A stretch of DNA of 64,000 nt from Saprospiraceae bacterium (GTDB lineage: Bacteria; Bacteroidota; Bacteroidia; Chitinophagales; Saprospiraceae), in NCBI GenBank assembly GCA_020628645.1, contig JAHDES010000013.1:1-64000 (forward strand), in the 5' to 3' direction. The notes beneath the pieces were generated by a model that was not told the origin of the DNA, made no database searches, and saw only the letters and a list, made by a program, of their open reading frames with translations. Made by a program: the position numbers and the translations under genes. Positions 18,162 through 26,570 of the stretch are shown one piece after another (positions within the stretch are counted from its first letter, which is position 1; each line of letters begins with the position of its first letter).

Positions 18162-18346
18162 AAAGTTTATATTTGTTAATAGATGTTTGAAATATAGCTA
18201 GAATTATACCAAAGCATTCTTATTTTCTATTTTTTTTCATTTCCATGAACCAACTTGTACCTTTGTGTGGTTAAGTAAGGGGTGTTAATTATTCGTGCCC
18301 CAACTACTAATACAGGCGAAATTGGTTTTATTTTAACAAAGAAACT

Positions 18347-18485
18347 AAGTAGCCTAACTTATTTGCTTGTCGAATAACTGCATTCATCAAAAAAAGAGTA
18401 AATAACTGACTGTAAGAAAGTTATGCGCGATTTTTTGATGAATTTTAAAAGCAGTTATTGACCAAATAATTAGGTGAACCTACTT
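18347..18485. repeat. 139-bp long-hairpin repeat, copy 1
   Basis: It matches 61826-61964 over its whole 139-bp length with few differences, in the same orientation. The unit is one long imperfect palindrome: ends AAGTAG...CTACTT, then AATAACTGC/GCAGTTATT, then ATTCATCAAAAAA/TTTTTTGATGAAT, then ATAACT/AGTTAT at the centre. There is no reading frame. It fills most of the gap between the divergent anchor-L and hflX genes. It is probably a non-autonomous mobile element or structured repeat. Confidence 0.85.
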
Positions 18486-18517
18486 AAAATTATTATTTTA
18501 ATCAATACAATACTTTT

Positions 18518-19732
18518 ATGGCAAACGAATGGAATTTAGGCGAAAAAGCCAAAACGGGACTGAAAAAGGAACTGGAATATGCCGTAACAGTAGGTCTCGT
18601 CACACACAATCAAACTTCAGCACAAGTCAAGGAATATCTTAATGAATTGGAGTTTCTTGCCCTCACAGCAGGCGCGAAGACGGTGAAACGATTTGTACAA
18701 CGACTCAAGCATCCTGATGTCCGCTACTTTGTAGGAAAAGGTAAAATGGAAGAAATCAAAGAATATATTGACCAAAATGAACAGATCAATATGGTCATCT
18801 TTGATGATGATTTGTCGGGCAAACAAGTAGGCATTTTAGAAGAACACCTCAAAGTGAAAATCATTGATCGAACCAGTTTGATTCTTGATATTTTTGCGAG
18901 CCGAGCTCAAACTGCTCAAGCTCGAACGCAAGTTGAACTAGCCCAAATGCTCTATCTCTTACCTCGACTTCGGGGACTTTGGACACACTTGGAGCGTCAG
19001 CGCGGGGGTATTGGTATGCGTGGGCCTGGGGAAAAAGAAATTGAGACAGATCGGCGTATTGTACGAGATAAAATTTCTTTACTCAAAAAGAAATTAGAGA
19101 AAATTGACCAACAAAATCGTACACGGCGCAAGCAACGCGGCAAAATGATTCGTGTCGCCCTTGTAGGTTATACGAATGTTGGAAAATCGACATTAATGAA
19201 CCTCCTGAGTAAATCAGAAGTTTTTGCGGAAGATAAACTCTTTGCCACCCTCGATACCACCGTACGAAAAGTAGTAATGGAAACCACCCCTTTTTTACTT
19301 TCAGATACGGTTGGATTTATTCGAAAACTCCCCACACATTTGGTAGAGAGTTTTAAATCTACGCTTGATGAAGTTCGGGAAAGCGATATTCTACTCCATG
19401 TAGTAGATATGGCACATCCACAATACGAAGATCAAGTGCGTACGGTTAATAAAACCTTGGCAGATTTGGATGCACAAGACAAACCTACACTAATGGTTTT
19501 CAATAAAGTGGATTTGTATCGAGAACGTTATTTTGATGAACTTTTGGAAGAAGAGGTAAAAACGGATATTCTCAGCGAATTACAATCCAATCTCAAAAAT
19601 GAATTTGAGCACGATAATATCTTTATCTCTGCCCTTCAAAAAGAAAATATTGATGACCTACGCACTCGTATTTTAAACATGGTAAAAGTTTTTTACGAAG
19701 CACGTTACCCATATCAACCAAAATCATGGTAG
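18518..19732 (+). CDS. hflX: GTPase HflX
   Basis: 404 aa. The N-terminal HflX domain includes YFVGKGKMEEI near 70-80 and the Gly-rich GGIGMRGPGEKEIETDRR at about 163-180. The G domain has G1 GYTNVGKS at 217-224, G3 DTVGF near 265 and G4 NKVD near 330. HflX binds the 50S ribosomal subunit and rescues or splits stalled ribosomes under stress (family knowledge). The start MANEWNLGEK is 32 nt after the end of the 139-bp repeat, so the repeat may form the 5' edge of its promoter region. Confidence 0.92.
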   Translation: MANEWNLGEKAKTGLKKELEYAVTVGLVTHNQTSAQVKEYLNELEFLALTAGAKTVKRFVQRLKHPDVRYFVGKGKMEEIKEYIDQNEQINMVIFDDDLSGKQVGILEEHLKVKIIDRTSLILDIFASRAQTAQARTQVELAQMLYLLPRLRGLWTHLERQRGGIGMRGPGEKEIETDRRIVRDKISLLKKKLEKIDQQNRTRRKQRGKMIRVALVGYTNVGKSTLMNLLSKSEVFAEDKLFATLDTTVRKVVMETTPFLLSDTVGFIRKLPTHLVESFKSTLDEVRESDILLHVVDMAHPQYEDQVRTVNKTLADLDAQDKPTLMVFNKVDLYRERYFDELLEEEVKTDILSELQSNLKNEFEHDNIFISALQKENIDDLRTRILNMVKVFYEARYPYQPKSW

Positions 19733-19789
19733 TGTGAAAATAAATTTTTTCTTTTAAACACATGAAATGACGGCTAAACTATACTTGTT

Positions 19790-19809
19790 CAAGGGAACAT
19801 GTTCCCTTG
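19790..19809. repeat. 20-bp perfect palindrome, copy 1
   Basis: CAAGGGAACATGTTCCCTTG, a perfect palindrome without loop, lies between the convergent ends of hflX and the OmpA-family gene. The identical 20 bp recurs at 48129-48148, also between convergent genes. There is no strong T tract, so it is not a standard intrinsic terminator. Confidence 0.85.
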
Positions 19810-19840
19810 GATACTCGTCAATTCTAATTTATTGACCCCC

Positions 19841-20335
19841 CTAGTCTATTGCTAAAATTTTGATTTCTACTCGTTGATTGGCTTTTCTCCCTTCAGCTGT
19901 AGTATTCAAATCTATGGGGCGGGATTTTCCATAACCCTTGGCAGAAACATTTTCTTCTTTTACGCCATTCGTAACTAAATAATTTAGTATAGCTTGAGCT
20001 CGTTGAGTCGATAATTGTTCACAATAATCGGAAGGTGGTATTGCATTGGTATGTCCTCCAATTTCAATGGAAACATTAGGATGATCCATTAAAAATTGAG
20101 CGAGTTTGTTTAAGCTAGGTTTTGCATTTTCATTTACAATGAACGCATCTGCTTCAAAATGGACTTGGGTTAATTGAATAATTTGTCCAACTTCAAGCGT
20201 TTTAATATCTAAAATAGGATTGGAATGTTCCGTTTTTTCTATTGTAATAGAATTAGTTGTTATTGCTGTAGAAGCATTGGCAGTGAGTTGGAAACAGGCA
20301 AGCGCGAATAAAATAAAGAAGGCGTTCTTTTTCAT
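19841..20335 (-). CDS. OmpA-family peptidoglycan-binding protein
   Basis: 164 aa. The signal peptide ends near residue 21 (TANA). The OmpA C-terminal domain covers about residues 55-162: ADAFIVNENAKPSLNKLAQFL, VSIEIGGHTN, QLSTQRAQAILNYLV, VSAKGYGKSRPI, NQRVEIKIL. The Asp/Arg pair that binds diaminopimelate in this fold corresponds to the GHTN and NQRVE regions; here the usual GHTD Asp is Asn, a mild departure. There is no beta-barrel domain, so it is probably a soluble or small periplasmic peptidoglycan-binding protein. Confidence 0.82.
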   Translation of the reverse strand: MKKNAFFILFALACFQLTANASTAITTNSITIEKTEHSNPILDIKTLEVGQIIQLTQVHFEADAFIVNENAKPSLNKLAQFLMDHPNVSIEIGGHTNAIPPSDYCEQLSTQRAQAILNYLVTNGVKEENVSAKGYGKSRPIDLNTTAEGRKANQRVEIKILAID

Positions 20336-20419
20336 TGTGTTTTAGTTTTGAAAAGTATTAAAATATCTTCCTTACTAAAACGGTGGATAGAAAAACTTAT
20401 TATAGGTGTTAAATTGTGT

Positions 20420-21139
20420 TTATTTTATTTCTTCTTTACCTAATAATTTATCTGTACCTAAGTATTTATCAGAAGAGCTGACATACCATTTTCGAGTTTT
20501 AGGAAAGCGAATTTTCTTAAAACGTTCTTCGCCTTCTAAGGTGATGTATTCGCCATCTTTTTTTGCTTTATCATGGTGAAATAGGTAGCCAACTAATCTA
20601 AAATTTGTTTTGTCCACAAAAAAGTACCAAGTGTCTTTTCCTACTTTTGGTTGATAAGTTGCTTTAAAGGAGTAACAAGCAATTCCTTCATACTCTACTT
20701 CCCAAACTTCAGGATCAATGATAGTACCTTCATCTTGCAATTTCATAGGTAAGCCCCAAAGATAAGAATAGTAGTTATGCATCATTTTAGTGCGAGGACA
20801 ATTCAATTGGAAGGTTTGTTGTTGTTGTTTGGAAATTTCTTCTTCTTTATTGATTTCAAAAGCACAGTTTCCATTTTTAACTTCACGAACGACAGCTTCT
20901 CCATTTCTCAATTGGGTCATTTGAAAGTAGTTCTTTCTATTTTTAAACTGTACTAAAGTGGTATCTGCACTGCCATTTGGTCGGCTTTCTTCAAAGGATA
21001 ATTTAAGTTTTGCCTTATACCATTTTCCTTTCGGATCGTGATATTCAATGGACTTAGCTAAGACTTCTGATCCTGTCATCTTTTGCGCACTAAGCATGCC
21101 ACAAATAAAAAGCAGTAATATTGTAAACCTATAATTCAT
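20420..21139 (-). CDS. Exported protein, DUF6503-like
   Basis: 239 aa with an N-terminal signal peptide (LLLFICGMLSAQ). The rest is beta rich: KWYKAKLKLSFEE, NYFQMTQL, MMHNYYSYLWGLPMKL, YEGIACYSFKATY, DTWYFFVDKTNFRLVGYLFHHD, RKWYVSSSDKYLGTD. The fold pattern resembles the LolA/outer-membrane lipoprotein-sorting-like proteins annotated DUF6503 in Bacteroidota, from memory of the family. No catalytic motif is seen. It lies in a run of separate minus-strand exported proteins. Confidence 0.55.
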   Translation of the reverse strand: MNYRFTILLLFICGMLSAQKMTGSEVLAKSIEYHDPKGKWYKAKLKLSFEESRPNGSADTTLVQFKNRKNYFQMTQLRNGEAVVREVKNGNCAFEINKEEEISKQQQQTFQLNCPRTKMMHNYYSYLWGLPMKLQDEGTIIDPEVWEVEYEGIACYSFKATYQPKVGKDTWYFFVDKTNFRLVGYLFHHDKAKKDGEYITLEGEERFKKIRFPKTRKWYVSSSDKYLGTDKLLGKEEIK

Positions 21140-21194
21140 TTCTTTAACATTAAAACCTATAATCTAATTTTTAAACCTAATATCGGTCAAAAAA

Positions 21195-21785
21195 CTATTC
21201 TCTGGTTTTTCCCATAAATACATTTACTTTCGGATTAATAGGATTTCCTGAAGAACGGCGATAACTTACAATTTGTCCTGTGTGATAAATGGCGTCAGCA
21301 ATTGGGCCATTGAGCATATTCCAAAAAGGAAATTCGGATGTTCGTTCTCCTCTTTGAAAAATAACTGTAGATTTTTTTAGACCTTTCTTCTTCATCTCAC
21401 GAAAACCATCACTTGCTGCTTTTAAATTCTTTAATGTACGTGCACGTAATTCTTCAAATGGAAGTTCTTCATTGGGTAAAGGACGAATATTTGGTGTAGA
21501 ATTAACCGAATTTTTGATCGTTAAAGACAAGCCATATAAGTGCTTTAAAACCGCCTTTACATTCTGCCCATCATTCCCTGGTTCATACGCTAAGTCTTCT
21601 ACTCGTAATCCTTCTGTTGCCCAATAATAGCGATACCCCAATCCATCAACCATACGTGCTACAACATGTTCAGCGGTGTAGGATTCAGGTGCTTCAGGGA
21701 TTTGATGAAAGGGTAGCGTTGAATCTTGCGCATTCATATTAAAACAAACTAAGCCACAAATAAAGATAGATAAAAAGTATCTCAT
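21195..21785 (-). CDS. Exported DinB-like protein
   Basis: 196 aa with a signal peptide (FICGLVCFNMNAQ). The mature part is helical. It has YTAEHVVARMVDGLGYRYYWATEGL near the N-terminus and a C-terminal DAIYHTGQIVSYRRSSGNPI, the third-helix His region typical of DinB-superfamily four-helix bundles. DinB-like enzymes are usually cytoplasmic metal-dependent thiol transferases or hydrolases; an exported one is less common. The role is unknown. Confidence 0.6.
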   Translation of the reverse strand: MRYFLSIFICGLVCFNMNAQDSTLPFHQIPEAPESYTAEHVVARMVDGLGYRYYWATEGLRVEDLAYEPGNDGQNVKAVLKHLYGLSLTIKNSVNSTPNIRPLPNEELPFEELRARTLKNLKAASDGFREMKKKGLKKSTVIFQRGERTSEFPFWNMLNGPIADAIYHTGQIVSYRRSSGNPINPKVNVFMGKTRE

Positions 21786-21814
21786 GAGAAAAATTAATGC
21801 TTACTTAAAGATGA

Positions 21815-22690
21815 TTAAAAAGAAAAACCAATAGATACTTGGAAAGATAAATTCGTGTCTTTATCATCTACAAAGATGAGTTGATTATCAGCATCAAGCA
21901 TAGATTTATTGGCATCTACTTCATTATTGGTAACATCGGCAAGTCCATAATTTGCTCGAAGACCAAGGGAAAGCCCTTGATTTAAGTACAAATTAACACC
22001 TGCATTTAAACCAAAATCAACAATATTATAAAGGCGATTTTCTGAACCTAAAGGAAAATCATAATACGCCCCTAAAGATCGAGGAATTTCAGTAGGAAAA
22101 CCTTTAATAATACCTGCTGTAGTTTCATCTGTACGAGCCCCCCCTCCAATATCATCTCTATAGTTGTGTTCTAACTCAATAATTACTTGTTCTAAAGAAG
22201 TATTGCTTTCGTTGAAGGTATATTCTAACTCGCCAGCCCCCGTTGAATTCACCAAAAAGCCTGCATTTATACCAGCAGAAACTTCTAACCAATTTGTCGC
22301 TCGAACATAGGCTAATACTGGAACATCAATATAGGCATTGGTAACATTGAGCGATATATTTTTTAAACCTACAGTATTCACTTCTACATCACCAGTACTA
22401 ATGAAACGTTGGTAGGAATCTCCTGCAAAAGTCATTCGATTTCCTTTTTGAGAAAATCCAATTTCAGTACGGACGCCAAAAAGATCAGTAAATTTAAAAT
22501 TAATAATAGCTGCAATATGAAATCCTGTAATCAAGCGCGAATTTTCCAAATCCATACCTGCTGCATCTTGCTCGCTAGGGCCCTGAAAAGTTGAAAAATT
22601 TAATCCAGCTTTAAAGCCATAGCCCATATCTTGCGCAGCAAGTGACCCGTAGCTCAAAAGGATAAAAGAAAGAAGAATAAGACGATACAT
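21815..22690 (-). CDS. Outer-membrane beta-barrel protein, PorT-like
   Basis: 291 aa. The signal peptide ends near SLAAQ. The mature protein starts MGYGFKAGLNFSTFQGP, a typical PorT/OMP_b-brl_2 opening. It alternates hydrophobic and polar residues in many short strands (FGVRTEIGFSQKGNRM, VPVLAYVRATNWLEVSAGINAGF, LSLGLRANYGLADV). It ends in LSFQVSIGFSF with the terminal aromatic residue used by the BAM machinery. It is probably an 8- to 10-strand barrel. The function cannot be read from the sequence. Confidence 0.78.
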   Translation of the reverse strand: MYRLILLSFILLSYGSLAAQDMGYGFKAGLNFSTFQGPSEQDAAGMDLENSRLITGFHIAAIINFKFTDLFGVRTEIGFSQKGNRMTFAGDSYQRFISTGDVEVNTVGLKNISLNVTNAYIDVPVLAYVRATNWLEVSAGINAGFLVNSTGAGELEYTFNESNTSLEQVIIELEHNYRDDIGGGARTDETTAGIIKGFPTEIPRSLGAYYDFPLGSENRLYNIVDFGLNAGVNLYLNQGLSLGLRANYGLADVTNNEVDANKSMLDADNQLIFVDDKDTNLSFQVSIGFSF

Positions 22691-22771
22691 TTGTGGTACT
22701 CTTTAATATTGTTAAGTATTGTGCTTTCTGGCGATATACAATTTTTTCTTTTAAAATTGCTTAAAGAAGTG

Positions 22772-22779
22772 CAAAAATA
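22772..22779 (-). promoter_or_regulatory. Putative -7 box upstream of the PorT-like gene
   Basis: On the minus strand this reads TATTTTTG, matching TAnnTTTG, 82 nt upstream of the ATG. No clear -33 box is seen at the expected distance, so confidence is limited. Confidence 0.35.
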
Positions 22780-22976
22780 AGAGATTGTTAGTTAGCATTC
22801 GCGTTCTATCTTAGTTTTTTAAATCAATTTTTGTTTTTCTGAAAATTAATTCTAGAACTTTTATACTTTTACGAACTTCCTTTTCTAAAGAGATACTACT
22901 TCTATAAGAGGTTGTTTCAGTGAATTATTAAAATAAAAATTCAAGATTTATAGCTAGAAAAAATCACAACTCCTTT

Positions 22977-23813
22977 ATGGCAAAAGAGCAGAAACGAGAA
23001 GGCAATGTATATGATCGAATCTTCAAAGAGAATGCAGAGACCATTTTTATTCCTTTGATTGAACGAGAATTAAAAGTGCAAATCAAATCATTTAAGCCCT
23101 TACCTCAGAAAATAGCGAAGACGATGGAGCGCGAAATGGATTTTTTCTATCAAATTTTAACACAAGAAGAGCAAACTTTTTTACTACACATCGAATTTCA
23201 AACTAGAGATGACAAAACGATGCTCTATCGAATGGCAGAGTATCACGGGCTGGCGTATCGAAAATATAAATTACCTATTCAGCATGTAGTGATCTATCTC
23301 GGAACAGGTATCCCTAAAATGAAAACGCATGTTCCACCAGAGGAAACGTATACTGGTTTTACTTTGATTAACCTACATGCGCTCGATACAACAGCCTTAC
23401 TAAGCTCTCAAGTACCTGAAGTTATCGTTTTAGCCTTATTAAGTCAATATGAACGGGAACGAACCGAGTCTGTTTTGCGTTTATTGATTACACAACTTAA
23501 AACAGTATGCAATTCCGAAGAAGAATTAACAAAATACTTAACACAGTTGATTATTCTATCGAGATTACGTAATTTACAAGATATAACCACTAAAATAATT
23601 GAAACCATGCCAGTTTCGTTTGATATTAGAAAAGACGGTCTATATAAAAGAGGACATCAAGAAGGACAAAATGAAGGTCGAAATGAAGAAAAAGACCTAC
23701 GCATTACAAGTCTTTTAGAATCAGGTTTGCTTACTGTAGCCCAGATTGCAAGCACCTTTGATGTAACGGTAGAGTATGTACTGGCGATTCAAAAGAAATT
23801 AGACAAAAAATAA
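22977..23813 (+). CDS. Rpn-family PD-(D/E)XK nuclease / putative transposase
   Basis: 278 aa. It opens with REGNVYDRIFKENAETIF, typical of the Rpn/PDDEXK_2 family. The nuclease core shows EREMDF (Asp55) and LLHIEFQTR (Glu73-x-Gln75), the D...E-x-Q active site. A long helical region follows, then a basic linker RGHQEGQNEGRNEEKD and a C-terminal helix-turn-helix-like segment (LTVAQIASTFDVTVEYVLAIQ). Family members promote recombination in a RecA-independent way and are often annotated as transposases (family knowledge). The gene has its own terminator-like hairpin and lies directly before a 188-bp inverted-repeat element. Confidence 0.82.
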   Translation: MAKEQKREGNVYDRIFKENAETIFIPLIERELKVQIKSFKPLPQKIAKTMEREMDFFYQILTQEEQTFLLHIEFQTRDDKTMLYRMAEYHGLAYRKYKLPIQHVVIYLGTGIPKMKTHVPPEETYTGFTLINLHALDTTALLSSQVPEVIVLALLSQYERERTESVLRLLITQLKTVCNSEEELTKYLTQLIILSRLRNLQDITTKIIETMPVSFDIRKDGLYKRGHQEGQNEGRNEEKDLRITSLLESGLLTVAQIASTFDVTVEYVLAIQKKLDKK

Positions 23814-23837
23814 TCCTTTGATCAAAAGAATAAATAG

Positions 23838-23878
23838 AGAAAGTTCTTTCCTTTAATGGGAAGAGCTTTTTCTATTTT
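23838..23878 (+). terminator. Terminator of the Rpn-family gene
   Basis: Imperfect stem AAGTTCTTTCC / GGGAAGAGCTT with loop TTTAAT, followed by TTTTCTATTTT. It begins about 25 nt after the stop codon. Confidence 0.65.
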
Positions 23879-23880
23879 AA

Positions 23881-24068
23881 GAGTATGTCTAAAATTTATT
23901 TTATTTTGAAAATCAAGAGTTTATGCCTGCCCGCCTCAATATTAAGCAACGGCAGGCGGGGTTCTAGCTAAGAAAAAAATGCGCGTTTAGCGAGCTAAAT
24001 AAGCAGGCTTTTTCAACGATAGGTTCATAAAATATTGGTTTTCAGTTGATAGAAATTTAGACATACTC
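23881..24068. mobile_element. 188-bp MITE-like element with terminal inverted repeats
   Basis: The ends are GAGTATGTCTAAA and its exact reverse complement TTTAGACATACTC; further matches continue inward (TGAAAATCAA against TTGGTTTTCA). Both ends are flanked by TAA (23878-23880 and 24069-24071), which fits a 3-bp target duplication. Inside are a GC-rich hairpin (CCCGCCT/AGGCGGG) and TTTAGCGAGCTAAA. There is no reading frame of useful length. It lies between the Rpn-family gene and trmB. Confidence 0.72.
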
Positions 24069-24072
24069 TAAA

Positions 24073-24102
24073 TTGAGGTATCTTTAAATTATCCTATCTT
24101 TG
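24073..24102 (+). promoter_or_regulatory. Promoter of trmB
   Basis: TTG at 24073-24075, a 19-bp spacer and TATCTTTG at 24095-24102 give a good match to the Bacteroidota TTTG-N19-TAnnTTTG promoter. The -33 box begins only a few bases outside the right end of the inverted-repeat element. Confidence 0.65.
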
Positions 24103-24130
24103 TACGCAAAATTAGATACGACTTTATAGC

Positions 24131-24823
24131 ATGAGTAAACGGAATAAGTTACAGAAATTCGCTGATATTCTTTCCTATCCAAATGTTTTTGAAAATTTCA
24201 CACCTAAAGACCCCAAGTTAGTAGGAGAGAATGGTACATCTATTGATTTAAAAGGGAAATGGAATGAAATCCATTTCAAAAACGATCATCCTATCACGCT
24301 AGAATTGGCTTGTGGGGGAGGGGAGTATACCCTCGAACTAGCAGCCATGTATCCCAATCGCAATTTTATCGGTGTAGATGTTAAAGGAGCGCGTATCTGG
24401 AAAGGCTCGACCAAGGCGTTACAACGTAATTTGACTAATGCCGCCTTCCTTCGTACTCGTATCGAATTGATTGAACATTTTTTTGAAACAGACGAAGTAC
24501 AAGAAATTTGGATTACCTTTCCCGATCCTTTTTTGCGTAAAAGTAAAGCCAACCGCCGTTTAACTTCTCCTCGTTTTTTGGAAGAGTATCGTAAAATAAT
24601 GCCCAAGGGAAGTATCATCAATCTCAAAACAGATTCGCCTGAATTGTATGAATATACCTTAGAAGCATTAGCCGAATATCCGCATGCTGAAATAATTTAT
24701 CAGGATAATGACATCTATTCTAAGCCACTTCCTATTCCAGAATTGGAGTTTAAAACACATTACGAATACATGCATTTGGAAGACAAACGATTGATCAAGT
24801 ATGTAAAAATTAGATTGGATTGA
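24131..24823 (+). CDS. trmB: tRNA (guanine-N7-)-methyltransferase TrmB
   Basis: 230 aa. The family signature is clear: LELACGGGEYTLELA (SAM site, about residues 55-70), NFIGVDVKGARIWKG, IWITFPDPFLRKSKANRRLTSPRFL (the PDP-x-x-K-x-x-x-x-x-R-R catalytic and tRNA region, about 135-160) and LKTDSPELYEYT. It methylates G46 in the variable loop of tRNAs. It is preceded by its own promoter and is convergent with cdsA, with 18 nt between the stops. Confidence 0.93.
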   Translation: MSKRNKLQKFADILSYPNVFENFTPKDPKLVGENGTSIDLKGKWNEIHFKNDHPITLELACGGGEYTLELAAMYPNRNFIGVDVKGARIWKGSTKALQRNLTNAAFLRTRIELIEHFFETDEVQEIWITFPDPFLRKSKANRRLTSPRFLEEYRKIMPKGSIINLKTDSPELYEYTLEALAEYPHAEIIYQDNDIYSKPLPIPELEFKTHYEYMHLEDKRLIKYVKIRLD

Positions 24824-24826
24824 AGC

Positions 24827-24845
24827 AACTGTCCAAAACAGTTAA
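24827..24845. terminator. Short hairpin between trmB and cdsA
   Basis: AACTGT-ccaaa-ACAGTT gives a perfect 6-bp stem in the 18-nt convergent gap. It is short, with weak T tracts, and is possibly a bidirectional terminator. Confidence 0.4.
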
Positions 24846-25678
24846 AACAAGCGAATTAACATCAAATAAGCCGCCACAAAAGGCAATACAAAAATAAAAG
24901 CATCAAAACGATCCAAGAAACCGCCGTGCCCTGGTAGTAACTTTCCAGAATCTTTTACGCCCAAACTTCTTTTCAACATTGATTCTACCAAATCTCCTGT
25001 TGAACCAAAAATAGCGACTAATACCGCAATAATCATCCATTCAGGCATCGCCAATTCCGTAAAAACATAGCTCAATCCTACCGCCATTAAAATAGTGACA
25101 ATCACCCCACTGATTGAGCCTTCCCATGTTTTTTTCGGAGAAATACGAGGAAATAAAGGCGTTTTTCCAATCATCGAACCAATCAAATATGCAGCAGTAT
25201 CATTCGTCCAGATCAACCATAAGATTCCAAAAACAAGATTGGGAAAATACTGTCCTTCTTGCAACGCAATCGTCATCAAACAACAAAAAGGGATAGAAAT
25301 GTAGACCATGCCGCCATACAACCAACCCAAATTGGTAAATGGGGCTTTGGCTTTTCCAAACAATTCTATTAAAAAAGGGATAAATAATAAAGGAATATAA
25401 ATGGATAGCCCCAAAGGAAGAGTTATTTCAGGGGCATCATGATAGTGAATACTCAAAAAACCACACAAATAAACGGGATAGGCAGCAATTAATACAGCAA
25501 AGAGTTTGTACCACAGTTTTTTCGTTGTATTAAACGTCAATTGATAAAACTCCCATAAACAAAGCATGGTCACCACCAAAAATAAAATACCAAAGGTGAA
25601 TTGGTTGGTATAGATTCCTCCTAAAACAATCGCCACAAAGAAAATAGCAGTGACGAGGCGAGTCATTAATCCTGACAT
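24842..25678 (-). CDS. cdsA: Phosphatidate cytidylyltransferase CdsA
   Basis: 278 aa with about seven or eight membrane segments. The C-terminal CTP transferase signature is present: GSTGDLVESMLKRSLGVKDSG followed by LPGHGGFLDRFDAFIFVLP. An earlier KTWEGSISG motif also fits. The enzyme makes CDP-diacylglycerol from phosphatidate and CTP for all phospholipids. Its ATG overlaps the TAA of the upstream phosphatase gene (TAATG), so the two are translationally coupled. Psd, later in the same pathway, is elsewhere in this window. Confidence 0.93.
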   Translation of the reverse strand: MSGLMTRLVTAIFFVAIVLGGIYTNQFTFGILFLVVTMLCLWEFYQLTFNTTKKLWYKLFAVLIAAYPVYLCGFLSIHYHDAPEITLPLGLSIYIPLLFIPFLIELFGKAKAPFTNLGWLYGGMVYISIPFCCLMTIALQEGQYFPNLVFGILWLIWTNDTAAYLIGSMIGKTPLFPRISPKKTWEGSISGVIVTILMAVGLSYVFTELAMPEWMIIAVLVAIFGSTGDLVESMLKRSLGVKDSGKLLPGHGGFLDRFDAFIFVLPFVAAYLMLIRLF

Positions 25679-26130
25679 TAGCTATATTTTTCAATTAAAC
25701 GATCACACGCTTCATCTAACATTTGATAAACTTGCTCAAAACCATTGTCATCCCAATAGGGATCAGGTACACTTTGGTTAAAGTTGGGTTGTACCAAATT
25801 CATAATCATCTCCACTTTCTCTTTTTGCGCATCGGAACTACTCAATCGACATATATTTTGATAATTGGCGCTGTCCATCGCAAAAATTAAATCAAACTCC
25901 TCTAAATCATTGGCGACAAATTGCCGAGCGCGTTGTCCAGTAATATCAATCCCATATTTGGCGGCGACTTGTTGAGAGCGCGGATCGGGTAAATTACCCA
26001 CATGCCACGAGCCCGTTCCCGCAGAATCGACTTCCCAATCTAAGCCGGCTTCCTTCACCTTATGGTGTAAAATCCCTTCTGCCAAAGGAGAGCGACAAAT
26101 ATTCCCCAAACAAACCATTAGTATTTTCAT
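25678..26130 (-). CDS. Low-molecular-weight protein-tyrosine phosphatase
   Basis: 150 aa. The active-site P-loop CLGNICRS (C-x5-R-S) is at residues 7-14. The general acid Asp lies in VPDPYWDD near residue 120. The length and layout are standard for the family. The bacterial homologues often act on protein tyrosine phosphates linked to polysaccharide export, but no such genes are adjacent. It is first in a two-gene unit with cdsA. Confidence 0.9.
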   Translation of the reverse strand: MKILMVCLGNICRSPLAEGILHHKVKEAGLDWEVDSAGTGSWHVGNLPDPRSQQVAAKYGIDITGQRARQFVANDLEEFDLIFAMDSANYQNICRLSSSDAQKEKVEMIMNLVQPNFNQSVPDPYWDDNGFEQVYQMLDEACDRLIEKYS

Positions 26131-26153
26131 TCCTTGAAATTGTTTTCGTGAGC

Positions 26154-26321
26154 CGACTATTAGTCGTCATACGATTATTTTATTAAAGCTATACGCGACA
26201 CAAGGTAAAACTGCTTGTTAAATAGCAGGCAAACAAGTGGTTTTGAAATTTATTTTACCTCGTGTACGGTATATACCGACGCGGTTTAATTTGATTTTGA
26301 AAATTACAAAATTAAACCGCG
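26154..26321. repeat. Cluster of palindromes upstream of the phosphatase gene
   Basis: Four structures lie in 170 bp: CGACTA-T-TAGTCG (26154-26166); an 84-bp imperfect palindrome with arms TATACGCGACACAAGG.../...CCTCGTGTACGGTATA (26190-26273); the perfect 12-bp palindrome CGGTATATACCG (26267-26278); and a perfect 13-bp stem CGCGGTTTAATTT / AAATTAAACCGCG (26280-26292/26309-26321). No coding sequence is seen. The 543-bp gap also holds the promoter of the next gene. Confidence 0.7.
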
Positions 26322-26570
26322 CCGAGTATAAATGTATAGAATTATAAGTGATTTTGACCTAATTCGAACTATAAAAACAGTGTGAAGAGTAAAATAGATA
26401 AGTATTTCGGTAAAATATATTCACAATCTATCCGTCCTCTTTTTTCTATCGTAACATGCTATTTTGGTATAAAGATTGTTTCTTTTTAACAGTACCAAAT
26501 AATATTTCATTTTCCCTTCTAATTCCTAATATTCTTTCAAATTCAAAGAAAAAGACACTTAATTGCTAAA

